A DNA stretch of 64,000 nt from the NCBI GenBank assembly GCA_002425245.1, contig DILW01000169.1, positions 15,778 through 79,777 on the forward strand. Reading direction: 5' to 3'. Made by a program: the position numbers and the translations under genes. The stretch comes from Betaproteobacteria bacterium UBA5582. Its GTDB lineage: Bacteria > Pseudomonadota > Gammaproteobacteria > Burkholderiales > Rhodocyclaceae. The notes beneath the pieces are model-generated. The model had not been told where the DNA came from, searched no databases, and worked only from the letters and a program-made list of their open reading frames with translations. How positions within the stretch are numbered: position 1 is the first letter of the stretch; the number at the start of each line of letters is the position of its first letter. Positions 8,927-19,278 of this stretch are shown in pieces.

Positions 8927-10053
8927 GGATTATCTTCTTCAAAGAAATCAACGGGACGCTTTGCCCCTCTGAATTTATGATCTAACAATCTCGAAAAATA
9001 CTGAGCACCAGCAATAGCTGACAAATGATTAATCGCCCATACCTTACGATATAATCTAAAATGCTGGTCGAAACATTTATTATCTACCAATTTGTTAATT
9101 GCGTTTGCTATAGCTTCAGCTGATTTGGGTCTAACACAAACACCACGTGCTAAATCATTAAGAACGACTGACGCACCTACACATGAACTAGCGATAACTG
9201 CCGTCCCAGCTAATAACGCCTCACTAACTACCACGCCCCAACCATCATCACTTGAAATAGAAGGCAAAACTAATATGTCGATAGATGCCAAAAAAGTAGA
9301 CACTTCCTGCATAGGAATGGAACCGCGAAACTCTACGGCCAGTGATTGACTAGCAGCTTCGTAACGTAGCTCGTATTCATTTTCGCCGCTACCAGCAATA
9401 ACAAGTTCAAACTTATCAGAAGGCAAATTTCTTGCAGCCTCCAAAAGAAAATGAACCCCTTTCATAGGAACAAGTCGTCCCAAGTAGCCTACCCGTATAG
9501 GGCCAACCGTACGAAGTGCAAGTGAGCTACTTTGACCTGGATCAACGAAATAAGCGAACGGAAATACCTTATCTGGCGAATATCCTACTGAATGAAACCA
9601 TGGTGGTCCATTTCTTCCAATTGCGAGAACAAATTGTACTTCCTTCCGAATTCCACTCTCAGAAACCAATGACTGAAAATACCTTAGATAACCTTTTTTG
9701 CCTTCGAAAACACGTGGTTCCGACATTAACGCGTATTTAGCACCGCATCTACGAACTAGCTTTAAACCTAAAACAATCGTCTGAACATGACGCAAACCGG
9801 AAAAAACATGAAGAGTACTCTCCGGTGCTTCCTCTGCGATAGCAATACACAGGCTAACTGTGGGTGCAACAAACTGCCTATAGCCCACCGGAGAATAACT
9901 CACCCATCCTTGATCACGCCTGGCTTCAGGTAAATCACTGTCTGCCAAAAGAATGACTTCAACGTTAGTTAGCAACTCAGCAAGCGCAGATAAAAACTGC
10001 GACTTATGAGGAGATATGCAGGGGTCCCAAAAAACCAGTCGTTTTAAATTCAT
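8923..10053 (-). CDS. GT4-family glycosyltransferase
   Basis: A 376-residue glycosyltransferase. The C-terminal half shows RVGYLGRLVPMKGVHFLLEA and SSDDGWGVVVSEALLAGTAVIASS, the GT4 donor site with paired acidic residues. The N-terminal acceptor domain begins with LVFWDPCISPHKSQFLSALA. It lies in the AT-rich core of the cluster and overlaps both neighbours by 4 bases (stop/start overlaps). One of several transferases that together set the repeat-unit structure; sugar specificity is unknown. Confidence 0.83.
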   Translation of the reverse strand: MNLKRLVFWDPCISPHKSQFLSALAELLTNVEVILLADSDLPEARRDQGWVSYSPVGYRQFVAPTVSLCIAIAEEAPESTLHVFSGLRHVQTIVLGLKLVRRCGAKYALMSEPRVFEGKKGYLRYFQSLVSESGIRKEVQFVLAIGRNGPPWFHSVGYSPDKVFPFAYFVDPGQSSSLALRTVGPIRVGYLGRLVPMKGVHFLLEAARNLPSDKFELVIAGSGENEYELRYEAASQSLAVEFRGSIPMQEVSTFLASIDILVLPSISSDDGWGVVVSEALLAGTAVIASSCVGASVVLNDLARGVCVRPKSAEAIANAINKLVDNKCFDQHFRLYRKVWAINHLSAIAGAQYFSRLLDHKFRGAKRPVDFFEEDNP

Positions 10054-11234
10054 TGTTTATGCGCAAGCAAAAAATTTTCGAGCTGTATTCCAACACCATC
10101 CAAGGAAAACTTAGCCAAACACTTAACTTTAGACAACACCGCCAATTCATTCGCTTCTTTTAAATTATCGTGCACCCAAATAATTTTACTAGCAAGCTCT
10201 GAAGCAGAGTAAGTATTCATGAAGAGTGCTGCATCTCCAAAAATCTTACAAACACCAGGAATACTAGAGCTTATAAGCAGAATTCCATTAGCTGCTATTT
10301 CAATAACTTTTGACGGGAAAGTCGTGTAGCCATATACACTGCTGGGATTTTTCAAACTGAGTGAAGCATGCGCGCCCCGAAGAACTTGCAAGTAACCTGA
10401 AGGTGGCAAACCACTATGAAAATTAACTATGGCGTTATAATTCGAATTAACGTTAGCCAAATCCAAAATTCGACTTATATTACCAAAGCCCGTAACTTCG
10501 AAAACAATACACTTATCCGAGCACTGCTCTCTTATTAACCTAACTGCGTCAACAAAAATATCCAGTCCGGTATCTGGAACAATAGACCCACCGTAGTGTA
10601 TTACCACCCCCTGGTGAACACTAGGCTTTAAGATATTATCCTCAGCACACGCATCTTCCCGACTGATAATTCCCTGAATGACAAGCGCCTTGCAGGCACT
10701 ACTAATACTCGCTACTTCATCAGAAACAGCTATTACAGAAGAATTACAAATAGGCCGAATGAGGCAATAAGACAAACTGTTATACACCCCCCTTAGAGTC
10801 CCATCTTTTACAGGAAAGTCCTCTAACTCCAAAAAGGCGCGGTTTCCAATGATTAATAAATAAAAACACGCAAAAAAATACTCCAAATGGAAATTATACA
10901 AAACCACAACGCCGCTTCGGCGAACTTTAAATGCTGCAATGTAAAAATAATAAAAAGCTGCCAGCAACCTATTAATTGCCGTTGAATGCGTTGAAGGTGG
11001 CTTTATAACTGGAACTTTATCGCGATAAATTTTAGCTCTGCAAATATATTTAACCACTCGACTGCCAACTACCGGCATAGCCACAACAAAAGTATGCACC
11101 CCACGCCCCCTGAGGGCCAATGCTAGATTAATAACCTTCCTAGTTGCAGCACCTAGAAAAGTGGCACCTTCTACAAATGATGCATATTTACTCGAGTTAA
11201 TGGGTGCAAACCAAAATACCCTGGATGGCTTCAT
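10050..11234 (-). CDS. Glycosyltransferase (GT4-like, divergent)
   Basis: A 394-residue protein whose second half fits the GT-B fold: IHYGGSIVPDTGLDIFVDAV (start of the donor domain), HSGLPPSGYLQVLRGAHASL and FPSKVIEIAANGILLISSS in the donor-site position. The N-terminal half is weakly conserved and contains a hydrophobic segment (FACFYLLIIGNRAFL). The gene is very AT-rich. It starts one base away from the acetyltransferase stop. The family call is reasonable but less certain than for its neighbours. Confidence 0.72.
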   Translation of the reverse strand: MKPSRVFWFAPINSSKYASFVEGATFLGAATRKVINLALALRGRGVHTFVVAMPVVGSRVVKYICRAKIYRDKVPVIKPPSTHSTAINRLLAAFYYFYIAAFKVRRSGVVVLYNFHLEYFFACFYLLIIGNRAFLELEDFPVKDGTLRGVYNSLSYCLIRPICNSSVIAVSDEVASISSACKALVIQGIISREDACAEDNILKPSVHQGVVIHYGGSIVPDTGLDIFVDAVRLIREQCSDKCIVFEVTGFGNISRILDLANVNSNYNAIVNFHSGLPPSGYLQVLRGAHASLSLKNPSSVYGYTTFPSKVIEIAANGILLISSSIPGVCKIFGDAALFMNTYSASELASKIIWVHDNLKEANELAVLSKVKCLAKFSLDGVGIQLENFLLAHKQ

Positions 11235-11771
11235 TCATTCCTCGTATTTCTTCTTAACTTGAGCCGGGACTCCAGCTAGTAAAATAGACGATGGGTACAA
11301 TCCCTCTCTGATTACCGATCCCGATCCAACAACAGTTGACTCACCCAGCTCTGTTCCTGCCAATAGACAGCTGTTAGCACCTATCCATGTACCAGAGCCA
11401 ACGCAAATTGCTTTGACAAATCCTGAACCAGCTCTTCTATCAATGCCACCTAATTCGTGGCTGCCTGTGACAAAATTTACCCCAGGTCCAATATCACAAT
11501 TCTCTTTAATTGTTATTGGTGCGTTAGGATGCGTATAAAAAATACAACCAATACCAACCCATGTATTGTCGCCGATAATTATTCTGCCTTTACCGTACAC
11601 CTTAATATCCCCATTTATTTTTGAACTATACGAAACGCTATGCCCACAGAAATTCATCAGCCACGCTTTGAATTTGTGAAACTTAGTCTTAGGGTAAAAA
11701 GACAGGCCAATATTTAAAATTAAATTACTGAACATTTTTGACTTTGCTACGAAAAACACCAATTCCAGCAA
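11235..11771 (-). CDS. Hexapeptide-repeat acyltransferase (serine acetyltransferase-like)
   Basis: A 178-residue LbH-fold acyltransferase: IIIGDNTWVGIGCIFYTHPN, ITIKENCDIGPGVNFVTGSH (catalytic-type His), CVGSGTWIGANSCLLAGTE and VVGSGSVIREGLYPSSILLAGVPAQ. This is the second acetyltransferase of the cluster and probably decorates another sugar. Its first 47 bases overlap the end of the wzy-like gene, so an internal start near KFHKFKAWLMNF could also be used. AT-rich like its neighbours. Confidence 0.82.
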   Translation of the reverse strand: MLELVFFVAKSKMFSNLILNIGLSFYPKTKFHKFKAWLMNFCGHSVSYSSKINGDIKVYGKGRIIIGDNTWVGIGCIFYTHPNAPITIKENCDIGPGVNFVTGSHELGGIDRRAGSGFVKAICVGSGTWIGANSCLLAGTELGESTVVGSGSVIREGLYPSSILLAGVPAQVKKKYEE

Positions 11772-12924
11772 TTACCCCGATCATGACCTGCAGCGATGTT
11801 GCACCAAAGGTTGGCGCAAGAGCGACCGCAGATAAAACCGATACAGTATAAACAAACACCAAAACTCCATTTGGGTAAAAACCTTTTAGCATAGCTGAAA
11901 AGATAACTAAAAAAGGGAGGAATCTAATAACAACCCCAAGCAACCCTGCTTCTAAATACGCCTGCAAAAATGACGACTCACCGTGCGTATCTATAAAATA
12001 GCCAACGTTATGTTGGCTATTTGTTACACCTAAACCTAGACCGAAGACATGTTCAATCAAGCTAAAATCACCTATGAGCAATAACGCATAGTTCCAATGT
12101 TCAATCCGACCTATGTTTGCTCTACTATTCATGTCCAAGTTCTCGGAAATTCTAATAAATTGACTTGTATCAACCACGAGGCCAATCGCAAGCCAAATAA
12201 AAGCCAAAGCCAAAGCCGATAAAGAAAACATCTTAACTGAACTGCCTTTGCTTATAGAAAATACAACAGCAATTGAGAAAACAATCGAAACAAATAATCC
12301 ACTCAGACTTCCTGTTGAGTAACCACAAACAATTATTGCTAGGCAAACAGCAATTTGGTTGATCGAACTTGGATTGAGCATAAAATAAATAACTGCCATA
12401 CCACAGACCACGGGTGTAACTATCGTTGACGCAACGAACCAAAAAGCAGACCGCATGGCGATTCCATGAAGTTGTGCGTACGCGGCAGATTCTTCATTCG
12501 CGCTAAGGTAGGAAAAATAGCCGGTTGACATATCAACATAAATACCTAGTGCGCTCACGAGAACAAATGCTAATAGAAAATTCTTGTATCTCGAAAAAAA
12601 CAGCAAAGGATCATTTTTAGAGAAATACAAGAAATATGGAACCCAAGCAATATAAAACCACACATTAAAAGCAATGCCAACAACCCCACCGTTTACAATA
12701 AATGTATAAATGCAGGTAATAGCCGCCAAAATCAAGGCCAGCATTGAGAAAAAACTCTTCTCCAATACTTTCGACGCACTGAATATTGAAATAGGCAACA
12801 GCAATATCATCAGCAATTGTTTCCAGCCACTCATTCCAATGCTGCTAAAAAAATAATTACCGAGCCCCATCGAACTCAGCATAAAAAACGAGAGGATGAA
12901 TAAAAACCTTATCTTCTGTTCCAT
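11725..12924 (-). CDS. O-antigen/EPS polymerase, Wzy-like
   Basis: A 399-residue very hydrophobic protein with about ten predicted membrane helices and one large periplasmic loop (roughly 255-315, containing RIEHWNYALLLIG and GLGLGVTNSQHNVGYFIDTHGESSF). That loop pattern, including the late His-x-x-x-S/F region, is typical of Wzy/O-antigen ligase-like polymerases. These join flipped repeat units at the periplasmic face. Sequence conservation in this family is poor, so the call rests mainly on topology and on its place next to Wzx. It overlaps wzx by 16 bases. Confidence 0.75.
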   Translation of the reverse strand: MEQKIRFLFILSFFMLSSMGLGNYFFSSIGMSGWKQLLMILLLPISIFSASKVLEKSFFSMLALILAAITCIYTFIVNGGVVGIAFNVWFYIAWVPYFLYFSKNDPLLFFSRYKNFLLAFVLVSALGIYVDMSTGYFSYLSANEESAAYAQLHGIAMRSAFWFVASTIVTPVVCGMAVIYFMLNPSSINQIAVCLAIIVCGYSTGSLSGLFVSIVFSIAVVFSISKGSSVKMFSLSALALAFIWLAIGLVVDTSQFIRISENLDMNSRANIGRIEHWNYALLLIGDFSLIEHVFGLGLGVTNSQHNVGYFIDTHGESSFLQAYLEAGLLGVVIRFLPFLVIFSAMLKGFYPNGVLVFVYTVSVLSAVALAPTFGATSLQVMIGVIAGIGVFRSKVKNVQ

Positions 12925-14192
12925 AAAATTATTCTGGACGCCCTAATATTTAAAAATCCAACGCAAATTTCCGAGGCCAGTAGCGCGCACGCTATAAAGA
13001 GTAATGAAGATATATCTAACAAAACCACTGCCGAGAGAAATGAAAAATATATACAGAGAGCAAATATTGAAACCTTTCCCACCCGGTTAATTGCAGAAAG
13101 AAAAATCTTGTCGGGATAAGAGAGTGCAATTACGGAAGCCGACAAACACATCAGAAAAAAAACGTTAAACTCGAAGGCAATCTGGCCCTGTGTCCAGATT
13201 GATATAATCTGAGGTGAAAATACCATTAAAACAAGATATAGAGCAATCGTCAAATATGTTATTTTATTTTTTAACCCGATCAAAATCTCACCAACCTCCG
13301 CTCCATTGATTGACCATAATTTAGAAAATTCTGGCCAGTAGGGATTTGCTACGCTATTTGTTATTTGCAATGGCAGCCTAGCCAAGGTTCGATATGTATT
13401 ATATACAGCCACAGAAACCGGATTAGCCACCAAACCAACCACAAGAGTAACCCCTTGAATTGTAACCATATCTCCAAGCCTATAAAGAATCCACGACACA
13501 CCTAGTTTGACATTCTCCCTTATTTCTTGAAAATTCATCATTTTAGGGTACCACCCTGCTAATTGGCACTCTTTATTGAGCCAAATAGCAAGAAATATGG
13601 TACTAAGAACTCTGGCACTTAGCATTACAACTGCCGATACGAGAATTGACTTTGACAAGTAAATGAATAGTAAAAGCAAACCTGTCTCTATAAATCTTAT
13701 TGATTGCGTTACCACCACACCTTTAGCGTACTGATCACAAGATCTAAACACACCGTCAAATATTCCGATAATATTACCAAATAATATATAACCAATTAGA
13801 ACCACAACCACCAACGCATCGTATTTCTCAATTAAATCCAAGCCTATAAGTAAAAACATGGCCAAAACAGCAATCGACAAAAAAAACAACGAAGAGCACA
13901 AAAACCACCATAATCCTTTAGCGCGGTATAAATTCACGGCCACCCAATCACCAGCGCCCGCACTCATCGTAATTTTATTCATAATTACTGCAATTACGCC
14001 AATGTCAGCCATCATGAACAACTGCGAAACTGATGAGTACATCAGCCACTTACCGTACTCATGGGCATTTAATACATATAAAAATAGTGGAACACTTACT
14101 AACTGAAGTATAATCCCAATCCCTTGAGAATAAAAATTTGCCAACACTCCATAACTAATCCGCTTTTTTACTTTTGTGGATTGCACTATCAC
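12909..14192 (-). CDS. Polysaccharide flippase, Wzx-like (MOP superfamily)
   Basis: A 427-residue integral membrane protein with 12 or more hydrophobic helices. The start VKKRISYGVLANFYSQGIGIILQLVSVPLFL is typical of Wzx/RfbX translocases, which flip undecaprenyl-linked repeat units across the inner membrane. A mid-protein segment (YNTYRTLARLPLQITNSVANP) also fits. Translation starts at GTG 14192, preceded by GGGAGG. It is the first intact gene of the AT-rich block and follows a recognisable promoter-like sequence. Confidence 0.84.
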   Translation of the reverse strand: MIVQSTKVKKRISYGVLANFYSQGIGIILQLVSVPLFLYVLNAHEYGKWLMYSSVSQLFMMADIGVIAVIMNKITMSAGAGDWVAVNLYRAKGLWWFLCSSLFFLSIAVLAMFLLIGLDLIEKYDALVVVVLIGYILFGNIIGIFDGVFRSCDQYAKGVVVTQSIRFIETGLLLLFIYLSKSILVSAVVMLSARVLSTIFLAIWLNKECQLAGWYPKMMNFQEIRENVKLGVSWILYRLGDMVTIQGVTLVVGLVANPVSVAVYNTYRTLARLPLQITNSVANPYWPEFSKLWSINGAEVGEILIGLKNKITYLTIALYLVLMVFSPQIISIWTQGQIAFEFNVFFLMCLSASVIALSYPDKIFLSAINRVGKVSIFALCIYFSFLSAVVLLDISSLLFIACALLASEICVGFLNIRASRIILWNRR

Positions 14193-14358
14193 CCCACCTC
14201 CCGTAATGCTAAGTGCATAATTAATTAAGCCACTTTAAACAATCCTACGTTACCGATTTAAATTCACCCGCTCGTTTTTTTGCGCTCAAATATAGAACAA
14301 TTCAGACTAGAAAAAATCGATAAATATCACCAGTTAATCTACTTGTATATTTATCAAA

Positions 14359-14388
14359 ATTATAAAAATCAGGCTAAATACAATCCAA
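14359..14388 (-). promoter_or_regulatory. Putative sigma-70 promoter for the wzx-to-manC transcript
   Basis: On the minus strand a consensus TATAAT (-10) lies 18 bases after TTGGAT (4 of 6 matches to the -35), in AT-rich sequence about 170 bases before the wzx start. The rest of the 14193-14426 gap shows no gene. AT-richness raises the chance of a false match. Confidence 0.4.
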
Positions 14389-14426
14389 ACACTGCCCTTA
14401 GCTGTGATGCCTAGAGGCACTTAAAT

Positions 14427-14971
<545 letters not shown>

Positions 14972-14985
<14 letters not shown>

Positions 14986-15197
14986 CACTTATCGTGTTTT
15001 GCAAGCTGATTGATTCGCCTTTGAAGGTTTCTGAGTTTTCAAGCCCACCCGCAAGCGACGTCAGTAATGCATCATCAGTCTCTGCCTGAATTGGCGACTG
15101 TTTCTGGCGAAAAAACTCCGCAAAATCCAGGACATTCGGCCAATGTTGGCTTAGAAAAATCTTTGATTGCTTCGTAAAGCTTGCTGGCGCTGTTCAT
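14972..15197 (-). pseudogene. Decayed VapB-like antitoxin
   Basis: Minus-strand frame from ATG 15197 begins MNSASKLYEAIKDF, then shifts frame and continues as VLDFAEFFRQKQSPIQAETD, DALLTSLAGGLENSE and ISDEWN before a stop at 14972. This resembles DUF2281-type antitoxins paired with VapC. The frameshift near residue 18 breaks the gene. It ends inside the start of the vapC remnant, keeping the original operon geometry. Confidence 0.7.
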
Positions 15198-15240
15198 GAT
15201 GGGGCCTCTTAACTATTTTGAACGTTGGGGATTATGACAC

Positions 15241-16374
15241 TCAGCGCTCCGCACTCACCGCCACATCAAATCCGTGCTTCTTCAACAGTGCATGCCGCCT
15301 GGCCGATTCCAAATCGGTGGCCACCATTTCCTCGCACATTTCCTGCACGGTGATTTCCGGTACCCAGCCAAGTTTCGTCTTGGCTTTGGCAGGGTCGCCT
15401 AGTAGCGTTTCCACTTCGGCCGGGCGGAAGTAGCGCGGGTCGATCTTGACGATGATGTCGCCGACCTTGAGCGCGGGCGCCTTGTCGCCTTCAATGGCAT
15501 CCACGATGCCCACTTCGTCTACGCCCTGCCCTTCAAAGCGCAGTGTCACGCCCAGGTGTTCGGCGCTCCAGCTGATGAACTGGCGCACGCTGTATTGCAC
15601 GCCGGTGGCGATGACGAAGTCTTCCGGCTTGTCTTGTTGCAGCATCATCCATTGCATGCGCACGTAGTCCTTGGCGTGGCCCCAGTCGCGCAGCGAATCG
15701 ATGTTGCCCATGTACAGGCAGCTTTCCAGGCCCTGGGCGATGTTGGCGAGGCCGCGGGTGATCTTGCGGGTGACGAAGGTTTCGCCACGGCGCGGGCTTT
15801 CGTGGTTGAACAGGATGCCGTTGCAGGCGTAGAGGCCGTAGGCTTCACGGTAGTTCACGGTGATCCAGTAGGCGTAGAGCTTGGCTACGGCATACGGGCT
15901 GCGCGGGTAGAAGGGTGTGGTTTCCTTTTGCGGGGTTTCCTGCACCAGGCCGTAAAGTTCGGAGGTGGAGGCCTGGTAGAAGCGGGTTTTCTTTTCCAGG
16001 CCAAGGAAGCGGATGGCTTCGAGCAGGCGCAGGGTGCCAATGGCGTCGACATCGGCGGTGTATTCCGGGGCTTCGAAGCTCACCGCCACGTGCGATTGGG
16101 CGCCAAGGTTATAGACCTCGTCCGGTTGCACTTCCTGCAGGATGCGGGTGAGGTTGGAGGTGTCGCTCAGGTCGCCGTAGTGGAGCTTGAACCGGCTGTT
16201 CTCGATGTGCGGGTCTTCGTAGATGTGGTCGACGCGCTGGGTATTGAACAATGAGGCGCGGCGCTTGATGCCGTGCACTTCGTAACCCTTTTCGAGCAGG
16301 AACTCGGCGAGGTAGGAGCCGTCCTGGCCGGTAACGCCGGTGATGAGGGCGACTTTCTTGGTTTTGGCGAGCAT
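15241..16374 (-). CDS. gmd: GDP-mannose 4,6-dehydratase
   Basis: A 377-residue short-chain dehydrogenase-type enzyme that converts GDP-mannose to GDP-4-keto-6-deoxymannose with bound NADP. Seen: [20 protein letters not shown] (nucleotide-binding GxxGxxG), [10 protein letters not shown] with the catalytic Thr/Ser and Glu, the [15 protein letters not shown] catalytic Tyr-x3-Lys, and the [16 protein letters not shown] loop. Length is slightly above the usual 345-372 because of the C-terminal tail. It is followed after 18 bases by fcl upstream in the same transcript; together with manC they make GDP-L-fucose. It is the intact copy; a deleted copy lies downstream. Confidence 0.96.
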   Translation of the reverse strand: MLAKTKKVALITGVTGQDGSYLAEFLLEKGYEVHGIKRRASLFNTQRVDHIYEDPHIENSRFKLHYGDLSDTSNLTRILQEVQPDEVYNLGAQSHVAVSFEAPEYTADVDAIGTLRLLEAIRFLGLEKKTRFYQASTSELYGLVQETPQKETTPFYPRSPYAVAKLYAYWITVNYREAYGLYACNGILFNHESPRRGETFVTRKITRGLANIAQGLESCLYMGNIDSLRDWGHAKDYVRMQWMMLQQDKPEDFVIATGVQYSVRQFISWSAEHLGVTLRFEGQGVDEVGIVDAIEGDKAPALKVGDIIVKIDPRYFRPAEVETLLGDPAKAKTKLGWVPEITVQEMCEEMVATDLESARRHALLKKHGFDVAVSAER

Positions 16375-16392
16375 TGCTGTTTTCCTTGAGGC

Positions 16393-17421
16393 TTATTTAC
16401 TGAGGTAGTCGTTGTAGGCCTGCTGCAGGCCTTGCTTGAGGTCTATGGTGGCTTTCCAGCCGAGCGCTTCCAGGCGACTGCTGTCCATGAGCTTGCGGAA
16501 GGTGCCGTCGGGCTTGCTGGTGTCGAATTCGATTTCGCCCTGGTAGCCGACAACTTCGGCTACGGTGTAGGCGGCTTCCTTGATCGTCAGGTCGGTGCCG
16601 TAGCCCACATTGATGTGGCTGAGCATGGGCTGGGTGTTGGCGTCGTAGGTGGCCTTGTCCAGGTTCATGACGAAGATGCTGGCGGCGGCCATGTCGTCGA
16701 CATGCAGGAATTCGCGGTACGGAGTACCGGTACCCCACAGGGTGACCTTGCCGCTTTGCATCATGGCGCGGATGTCGGCGGGGATTTCGCCGTACCTGGC
16801 TTCGTCGGCGGCAATGCCGGCGCTGTCGCCGGCCTGGGCGAGTTTGCACAGGTGGAGTTTGCGGATCATCGCCGGCAGGACGTGGCTGTTGGCGAGGTGG
16901 TAGTTGTCGCCGGGGCCGTAGAGGTTGGTCGGCATGACGCTGCGGTAGTCGCGGCCGTACTGGCGGTTGTAGCTTTCGCAGAGCTTGATGCCAGCGATCT
17001 TGGCGATGGCGTAGGGTTCGTTGGTGGCTTCGAGCACGCCGGTGAGCAAGGCATCTTCGCGCATGGGCTGCGGTACGGCCTTGGGGTAGATGCAGCTGGA
17101 GCCGAGGAAGAGCAGTTGTTGCACGTTGTTGGCGTGCGCGGCCTGGATGATGTTGGCTTCGATCATCAGGTTTTCGTAGATGAACTGCGCCGGGTAGGTG
17201 TTGTTGGCGTGGATGCCGCCGACCTTGGCGGCGGCGAGGTAGACCTGGTCGGGCTTTTCGGCGGCGAAGAAGGCGTTGACGGCGGCCTGGTTGGTCAGGT
17301 CGAGTTCGGCGTGGGTGCGGGTGACGATGTTCTCGCACCCGGCAGCCTTGAGCTGGCGGACGATGGCAGAACCGACCATGCCACGGTGACCTGCAACGTA
17401 GATTTTGCGGGATGCGTTCAT
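16393..17421 (-). CDS. fcl: GDP-L-fucose synthase
   Basis: A 342-residue epimerase/reductase that turns GDP-4-keto-6-deoxymannose into GDP-L-fucose. It has [16 protein letters not shown] at the start (NADP site), [10 protein letters not shown] with the catalytic Ser, [17 protein letters not shown] with the Tyr-x3-Lys pair, and [14 protein letters not shown] place the start at ATG 17421 (MNASRK) because homologues begin here; an in-frame extension of 11 codons exists upstream. It shares the transcript with gmd. Confidence 0.94.
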   Translation of the reverse strand: MNASRKIYVAGHRGMVGSAIVRQLKAAGCENIVTRTHAELDLTNQAAVNAFFAAEKPDQVYLAAAKVGGIHANNTYPAQFIYENLMIEANIIQAAHANNVQQLLFLGSSCIYPKAVPQPMREDALLTGVLEATNEPYAIAKIAGIKLCESYNRQYGRDYRSVMPTNLYGPGDNYHLANSHVLPAMIRKLHLCKLAQAGDSAGIAADEARYGEIPADIRAMMQSGKVTLWGTGTPYREFLHVDDMAAASIFVMNLDKATYDANTQPMLSHINVGYGTDLTIKEAAYTVAEVVGYQGEIEFDTSKPDGTFRKLMDSSRLEALGWKATIDLKQGLQQAYNDYLSK

Positions 17422-17518
17422 GGCGTTTCGGTCTCCGTCGCACTGATCGGGCAAGCAGCTCCAGGCTGCCGCGTTGGCGAGGTCGTCGGTGTTGAATTTG
17501 ACGACAATGAGATGTCTA

Positions 17519-17582
17519 TCCGCGCCAGAAGTATGGCGTTGGAAAGGCCGAGGTAGCCGGCCCTTGAAATGGCGTTTTTCAT
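17519..17582 (-). pseudogene. 5' remnant of a ugd-like gene
   Basis: Minus-strand sequence from ATG 17582 translates as [20 protein letters not shown], clearly the start of UDP-glucose dehydrogenase; the intact ugd at 20243-21424 begins [20 protein letters not shown]. Fifty of the first 63 bases are identical between the two. Similarity stops abruptly after about 21 codons, about 100 bases before fcl. It is the scar of a lost or rearranged gene at the promoter-proximal end of the fcl-gmd unit. Confidence 0.78.
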
Positions 17583-17877
17583 GATTCAGGCACTGCTACA
17601 ACTTATATGCCAACGCCTACATCACCCCCACCCGGAATGTCGATTTTACAAGGCTGGCAGACCGATTTTGCCAGCTTTGAGCGCAATGATGAAGAGATAT
17701 TTTGCAGTGCAACACATGTGCATATCACGCTATGCCATTTGGCCTAATTTATGGCGTATACAAATCTTTTGAATGCATTGTTTGTGTGCATTTTCATGTT
17801 TTATAGCTAATGCTGATGGCTTCGTGGGTTCACCCTGTCACCGAGAATCGGTCCGAAGCCCCGACCAGGGGCCGACT
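17583..17877. other. Intergenic region upstream of fcl
   Basis: About 300 bases of AT-richer sequence between the ugd remnant and the beta-CASP gene. No gene seen. On the minus strand 17598-17613 reads TGGCATATAAGTTGTA, close to a sigma-54 -24/-12 element but with GT instead of GC at -12. No confident sigma-70 promoter was found, although one is expected here for fcl-gmd. Confidence 0.35.
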
Positions 17878-19278
17878 TCAGCTGTGAATGCTGATAGTGC
17901 TCTCGGGTGCCACCTGACGGATGGCTTGGGCAAGTGCCTGTTTGGCGCCCAGGTCGCCATGGACCAGGGAAATTTTCCCCGGCCGGTGGCGCATGCGCTT
18001 GACGAAGCGGACAAGGTCAGCCTGGTCGGCGTGAGCTGAATAGCCGTTGAGAGTGTGGATGCCGGCGCGGATGTCGTAGCGTTTGCCGTCGAGTTCGACA
18101 TAACCACCGCGCGGGCCGTATTTCTGGATGGCGGCGCCCGGCGTGCCGCTGGCCTGGTAGCCGACGAAGAGCACGTCGTGCCGCGGATCGCCGAGCATGG
18201 CCTTGAGGTAGTTGAGGATGCGCCCGCCGGTGCACATGCCGCTGGCGGCGATGACGACAGCGGGCCGGCCGCTGCGGGCCAGGTAATCGACCGCAGCGAG
18301 GTGGTTGCTGTGCTGGTCGATGGTGAGCACTTGTTCGAACGCCAGCGGATGCCGCCCCTGCGCCACCCGGCGCCGGGCTTCGGCGTCCCAGTGCTGGCGT
18401 AACTGGCCGTAGCTGGCGGTGAGGCGCGCTGCGAGCGGGGAGTCGACGATGACTTCAAGCTCGCTCCAGTCGAGGCCACCAGCGGGATTGGCGGCGATGA
18501 TGCTGTCGATGTCGTAGAGCAGTTCCTGGGTGCGGCCGATGCTGAAGGCGGGGATGAGCACGCTGCCGCGGTTGCGGAAGGCGCGCTCGATGAGCGTTTG
18601 CAGTTGGCGGTGACGGTCTTGCCGGCCGCTGTGCCGGCGGTCGCCGTAGGTGCTTTCGAGGATGAGGTGGTCGGCGCGCCAGGGTGCACTCGGCGCGGGG
18701 AGCAAAGCGGTGTGCGGTGCGCCGAGATCGCCGCTGAACACGATGTGCCATTTGCGATCCGGCGCGCTGGCGGCGAGTTGGTCGCGCAGCTGGATTTCGA
18801 CATAGGCGGAGCCCAGGATATGGCCGGCGGGATGGAGCTTGAGCCGCCAGCCGGGGGCCAGTTCGTGCCAGGTTTTGTAGGGCAAGGCGACGGTCTGGCG
18901 CTTGATCTGCGCCAGCACCCGGGCGATGAGTTGTTTGTCGCTGGTGGCGCCTACGGCCAGGGCGTCTTCGAGCATCAGCGGGAGCAGCGTGGCGGAGGCT
19001 TCGCTGCACAGGATGGGGCCCTGGTAGCCGGCTGCCAGCAGGTAGGGAATGCGGCCGATGTGGTCGATGTGCACGTGGGTGACAACCAGCGCCTGGATGC
19101 CGGCTATCGGAAAGTTGATTGCCGGCGAGTGCGCCGAACCGCCATCGGCGGCTGTCTCGGCGCCCTGGAACAGACCGCAGTCAACCAGCAAGGCCCGCCC
19201 GTCGGCCAGCCTGAGCTCATGGCAGGAGCCCGTCACACCATCGACGGCACCGTGGTGTTGGATGGAATAATCGCGCAT
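17878..19278 (-). CDS. MBL-fold beta-CASP nuclease-like protein
   Basis: A 466-residue metallo-beta-lactamase-fold protein of the CPSF/beta-CASP type. Metal-binding motifs: THVHIDHIGR (HxHxDH), PAGHILGS, VFSGDLGAPH. The beta-CASP cap follows (about 210-380: ESTYGDRRH, IPAFSIGRTQELL, VDSPLAARLT, ASGMCTGGRI), then GYSAHADQADLVRF and SLVHGD. These proteins are predicted zinc-dependent RNases or DNases; bacterial stand-alone versions lack a defined target. No KH domain is present. It is likely monocistronic, starting near the divergent small-gene pair. Confidence 0.86.
   Translation of the reverse strand: MRDYSIQHHGAVDGVTGSCHELRLADGRALLVDCGLFQGAETAADGGSAHSPAINFPIAGIQALVVTHVHIDHIGRIPYLLAAGYQGPILCSEASATLLPLMLEDALAVGATSDKQLIARVLAQIKRQTVALPYKTWHELAPGWRLKLHPAGHILGSAYVEIQLRDQLAASAPDRKWHIVFSGDLGAPHTALLPAPSAPWRADHLILESTYGDRRHSGRQDRHRQLQTLIERAFRNRGSVLIPAFSIGRTQELLYDIDSIIAANPAGGLDWSELEVIVDSPLAARLTASYGQLRQHWDAEARRRVAQGRHPLAFEQVLTIDQHSNHLAAVDYLARSGRPAVVIAASGMCTGGRILNYLKAMLGDPRHDVLFVGYQASGTPGAAIQKYGPRGGYVELDGKRYDIRAGIHTLNGYSAHADQADLVRFVKRMRHRPGKISLVHGDLGAKQALAQAIRQVAPESTISIHS

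Noticed and set aside
17569..17772. A 67-codon plus-strand frame in the gap upstream of fcl.
   Set aside because: It lies opposite the ugd remnant and promoter region, has no ribosome site and shows no family features.
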